A DNA stretch of 64,000 bases, from positions 3,100,001 through 3,164,000 of the forward strand of contig NZ_FQWQ01000001.1 in NCBI RefSeq assembly GCF_900129725.1. Reading direction: 5' to 3'. This document shows positions 62,746 to 64,000 of this stretch, one piece after another; the stretch's first letter is position 1, and each line of letters begins with the position of its first letter. The DNA comes from Chryseolinea serpens. Lineage in GTDB: Bacteria > Bacteroidota > Bacteroidia > Cytophagales > Cyclobacteriaceae. Both the position numbers and the translations under genes were made by a program. Below the pieces are notes generated by a model. The model did not search any database and was not told the origin of the DNA. It worked only from the letters and a program-made list of their open reading frames with translations.

Positions 62746-64000
62746 AATCCTGCTCACCCGAAATCCTTGGTTTAAAAAAACTACCAAAGGCATCTGGATA
62801 CTTTTTCTCTGCATCATACTCGGTTTTCCGCTCTACGTACTCTCGGTTAGCATCAACTTATTCGGCCTGTTTGGCGACATGCCCAGCCTGAAAGCCATTG
62901 AAAACCCCAAGAACGACTTGTCGTCGGAACTGATCTCTGCCGATGGCGTTTCGCTGGGCCGGTATTTCCGGTTCAACCGCAGCCAGGTGAGCTATGAACA
63001 GCTGTCGCCGGACCTGGTGAATACCCTGTTGCTCTCGGAAGACCATCGTTTCTATGATCACTCCGGCCTGGATTTCCGTGCCTATATGCGGGTGATCTTT
63101 GGGGTGCTCACATTCAACTCTTCTTCCAAGGGTGGCGGAAGCACCATCACCCAGCAGCTGGCCAAAAATCTTTTCAGCACCCGCGGGGAGGAATTGGATG
63201 GACCTTTGATGGTGGGGCCGCTGCGCATCCTCATCAGCAAGACCAAGGAATGGATCATCTCCGTGAAGCTCGAAAAAAACTTCACCAAACAGGAGATCAT
63301 CACCATGTATCTCAACACGAGCGATTTCAGCAGCAATGCCTATGGCATCAAAGTGGCCGCCGAAACCTATTTCAACAAACAACCCTCCGAACTGAACGTG
63401 CAGGAAGCAGCCGTGCTGGTGGGCATGCTACAGGCCCCTTCTTTCTATAATCCCAAGCGAAATCCCAAGAATGCCCTGTCCAAAAGGAATGAGGTGTTAT
63501 TTAAATTATACAATCACGGCTACATCCGTTCGCGCGAAACCTACGACTCGCTGCTGAAGCTTCCCATTCACCTGGAGTATGCCGTACAAAATCAAAACGA
63601 AGGGCTGGCCACCTATTTCCGGACGGTGATCCTGAACGACCTGATGACCTGGTGCAAGGAACACGGCTATGACCTGTGGGAGTCGGGATTAAAAATTCAT
63701 ACCACGATCGACAGCCGTATGCAACGCTATGCCGAAGAGGCCATGGCCGAAAGCATGAAGCCCCAGCAAAAGACATTCGACGTCCACTGGAAAGGCAAGA
63801 ACCCCTGGATCGACGAGGATTGGAATGAGATCAAAGGTTTCCTCGACTCACGCATCAAACAAACGGAGACCTACCGAAACCTGGTGGCCCGCTATGGCGC
63901 CGGCAACGACTCGGTGAAGATCATGCTCAAGGTGAAGAAGCCCATGACCATCTTCACCTGGAACGGCGAGCGCGACACACTGTTCAGCTCGATGGACTCG
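62696..64000 (+). CDS. Class A penicillin-binding protein (PBP1a-like), 3' end cut by window
   Basis: The first 435 residues are present. A membrane helix lies near 32-52. The glycosyltransferase-51 domain shows SEDHRFYDHSGLDF near 123-136 with the catalytic Glu, GGSTITQQLAKNLF near 154-167 and LNTSDFSSNAYGIKVAAETYF, all in proper order. The transpeptidase domain starts near 330 and is lost at the right edge. It polymerises and cross-links peptidoglycan. The ATG is the first reasonable start and lies 50 bases inside sprE, so the two are probably cotranscribed. Confidence 0.93.
   Translation, partial: MNTSNSLKETTLQKVNRILLTRNPWFKKTTKGIWILFLCIILGFPLYVLSVSINLFGLFGDMPSLKAIENPKNDLSSELISADGVSLGRYFRFNRSQVSYEQLSPDLVNTLLLSEDHRFYDHSGLDFRAYMRVIFGVLTFNSSSKGGGSTITQQLAKNLFSTRGEELDGPLMVGPLRILISKTKEWIISVKLEKNFTKQEIITMYLNTSDFSSNAYGIKVAAETYFNKQPSELNVQEAAVLVGMLQAPSFYNPKRNPKNALSKRNEVLFKLYNHGYIRSRETYDSLLKLPIHLEYAVQNQNEGLATYFRTVILNDLMTWCKEHGYDLWESGLKIHTTIDSRMQRYAEEAMAESMKPQQKTFDVHWKGKNPWIDEDWNEIKGFLDSRIKQTETYRNLVARYGAGNDSVKIMLKVKKPMTIFTWNGERDTLFSSMDS

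Overview
The window looks like a chromosome segment of a member of the Bacteroidota, most likely the order Cytophagales (a gliding, cytochrome-c-rich aerobe such as Chryseolinea or Ohtaekwangia). The evidence is a SprE/PorW-type gliding/type IX secretion lipoprotein gene, an F-type ATP synthase operon without the beta and epsilon genes, a GAF/PP2C partner-switching set, LytTR two-component genes, many putative lipoproteins, and several upstream sequences matching the phylum's -7 element TAnnTTTG. No tRNA, rRNA, IS element, phage gene or CRISPR array was seen. Coding density is very high and no gene-free stretch exceeds about 300 bases.

Region 1 (1-13.8 kb, minus strand) is a surface polysaccharide locus. 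It runs from a UDP-glucuronate-type epimerase, a TviB/WbpO-type dehydrogenase and GalE, through a WbpE-WbpD-WbpB set for a diacetamido-uronic acid, RfbD, a GtrA protein and a Wzx flippase, to glycosyltransferases, methyltransferases, a polysaccharide deacetylase and an alkaline-phosphatase-like protein cut by the window edge. Region 2 (13.8-19.4 kb, plus) starts with a Wzz-like chain-length protein that overlaps ccmB by ATGA and continues into ccmC, ccmD, ccmE and ccmF. CcmE has a CxxxY motif instead of the usual haem-binding HxxxY. Region 3 (19.6-31 kb) has an M20 peptidase, an operon of three SurA-type periplasmic folding factors plus MoxR, a partner-switching trio (PP2C phosphatase, STAS antagonist, anti-sigma-type kinase) and guaB.

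Region 4 (31-53 kb) is mixed: RlpA, a TauE-type permease, histidine kinase plus response regulator, a Tat/lipoprotein amine oxidase, a NadR-like kinase, an MFS exporter, a second glycan cluster (GtrB-like transferase, methyltransferase, large membrane protein), a LytS/LytTR pair, a PAS kinase-GNAT-ferrochelatase operon, a YdeI-like fusion, a DUF4349 lipoprotein, an XRE regulator and a UbiA-like/methyltransferase pair. Region 5 (53-60 kb, minus) is M23 peptidase-bactofilin-atpZ-atpI-like-atpB-atpE-atpF-atpH-atpA-atpG, ending in a clear terminator. Region 6 (60-64 kb, plus) is sprE/porW overlapping a class A penicillin-binding protein that runs off the right edge.

The most useful second-look items are the CxxxY CcmE with no ccmA, ccmG or ccmH in the window, the hairpins on both sides of atpE, the atpG terminator that abuts the start codon of the UbiA-like gene, and operator-like repeats at the guaB, ccmE and polysaccharide/wzz promoters. 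All identifications are from reading the sequence; no database search or structure prediction was run.
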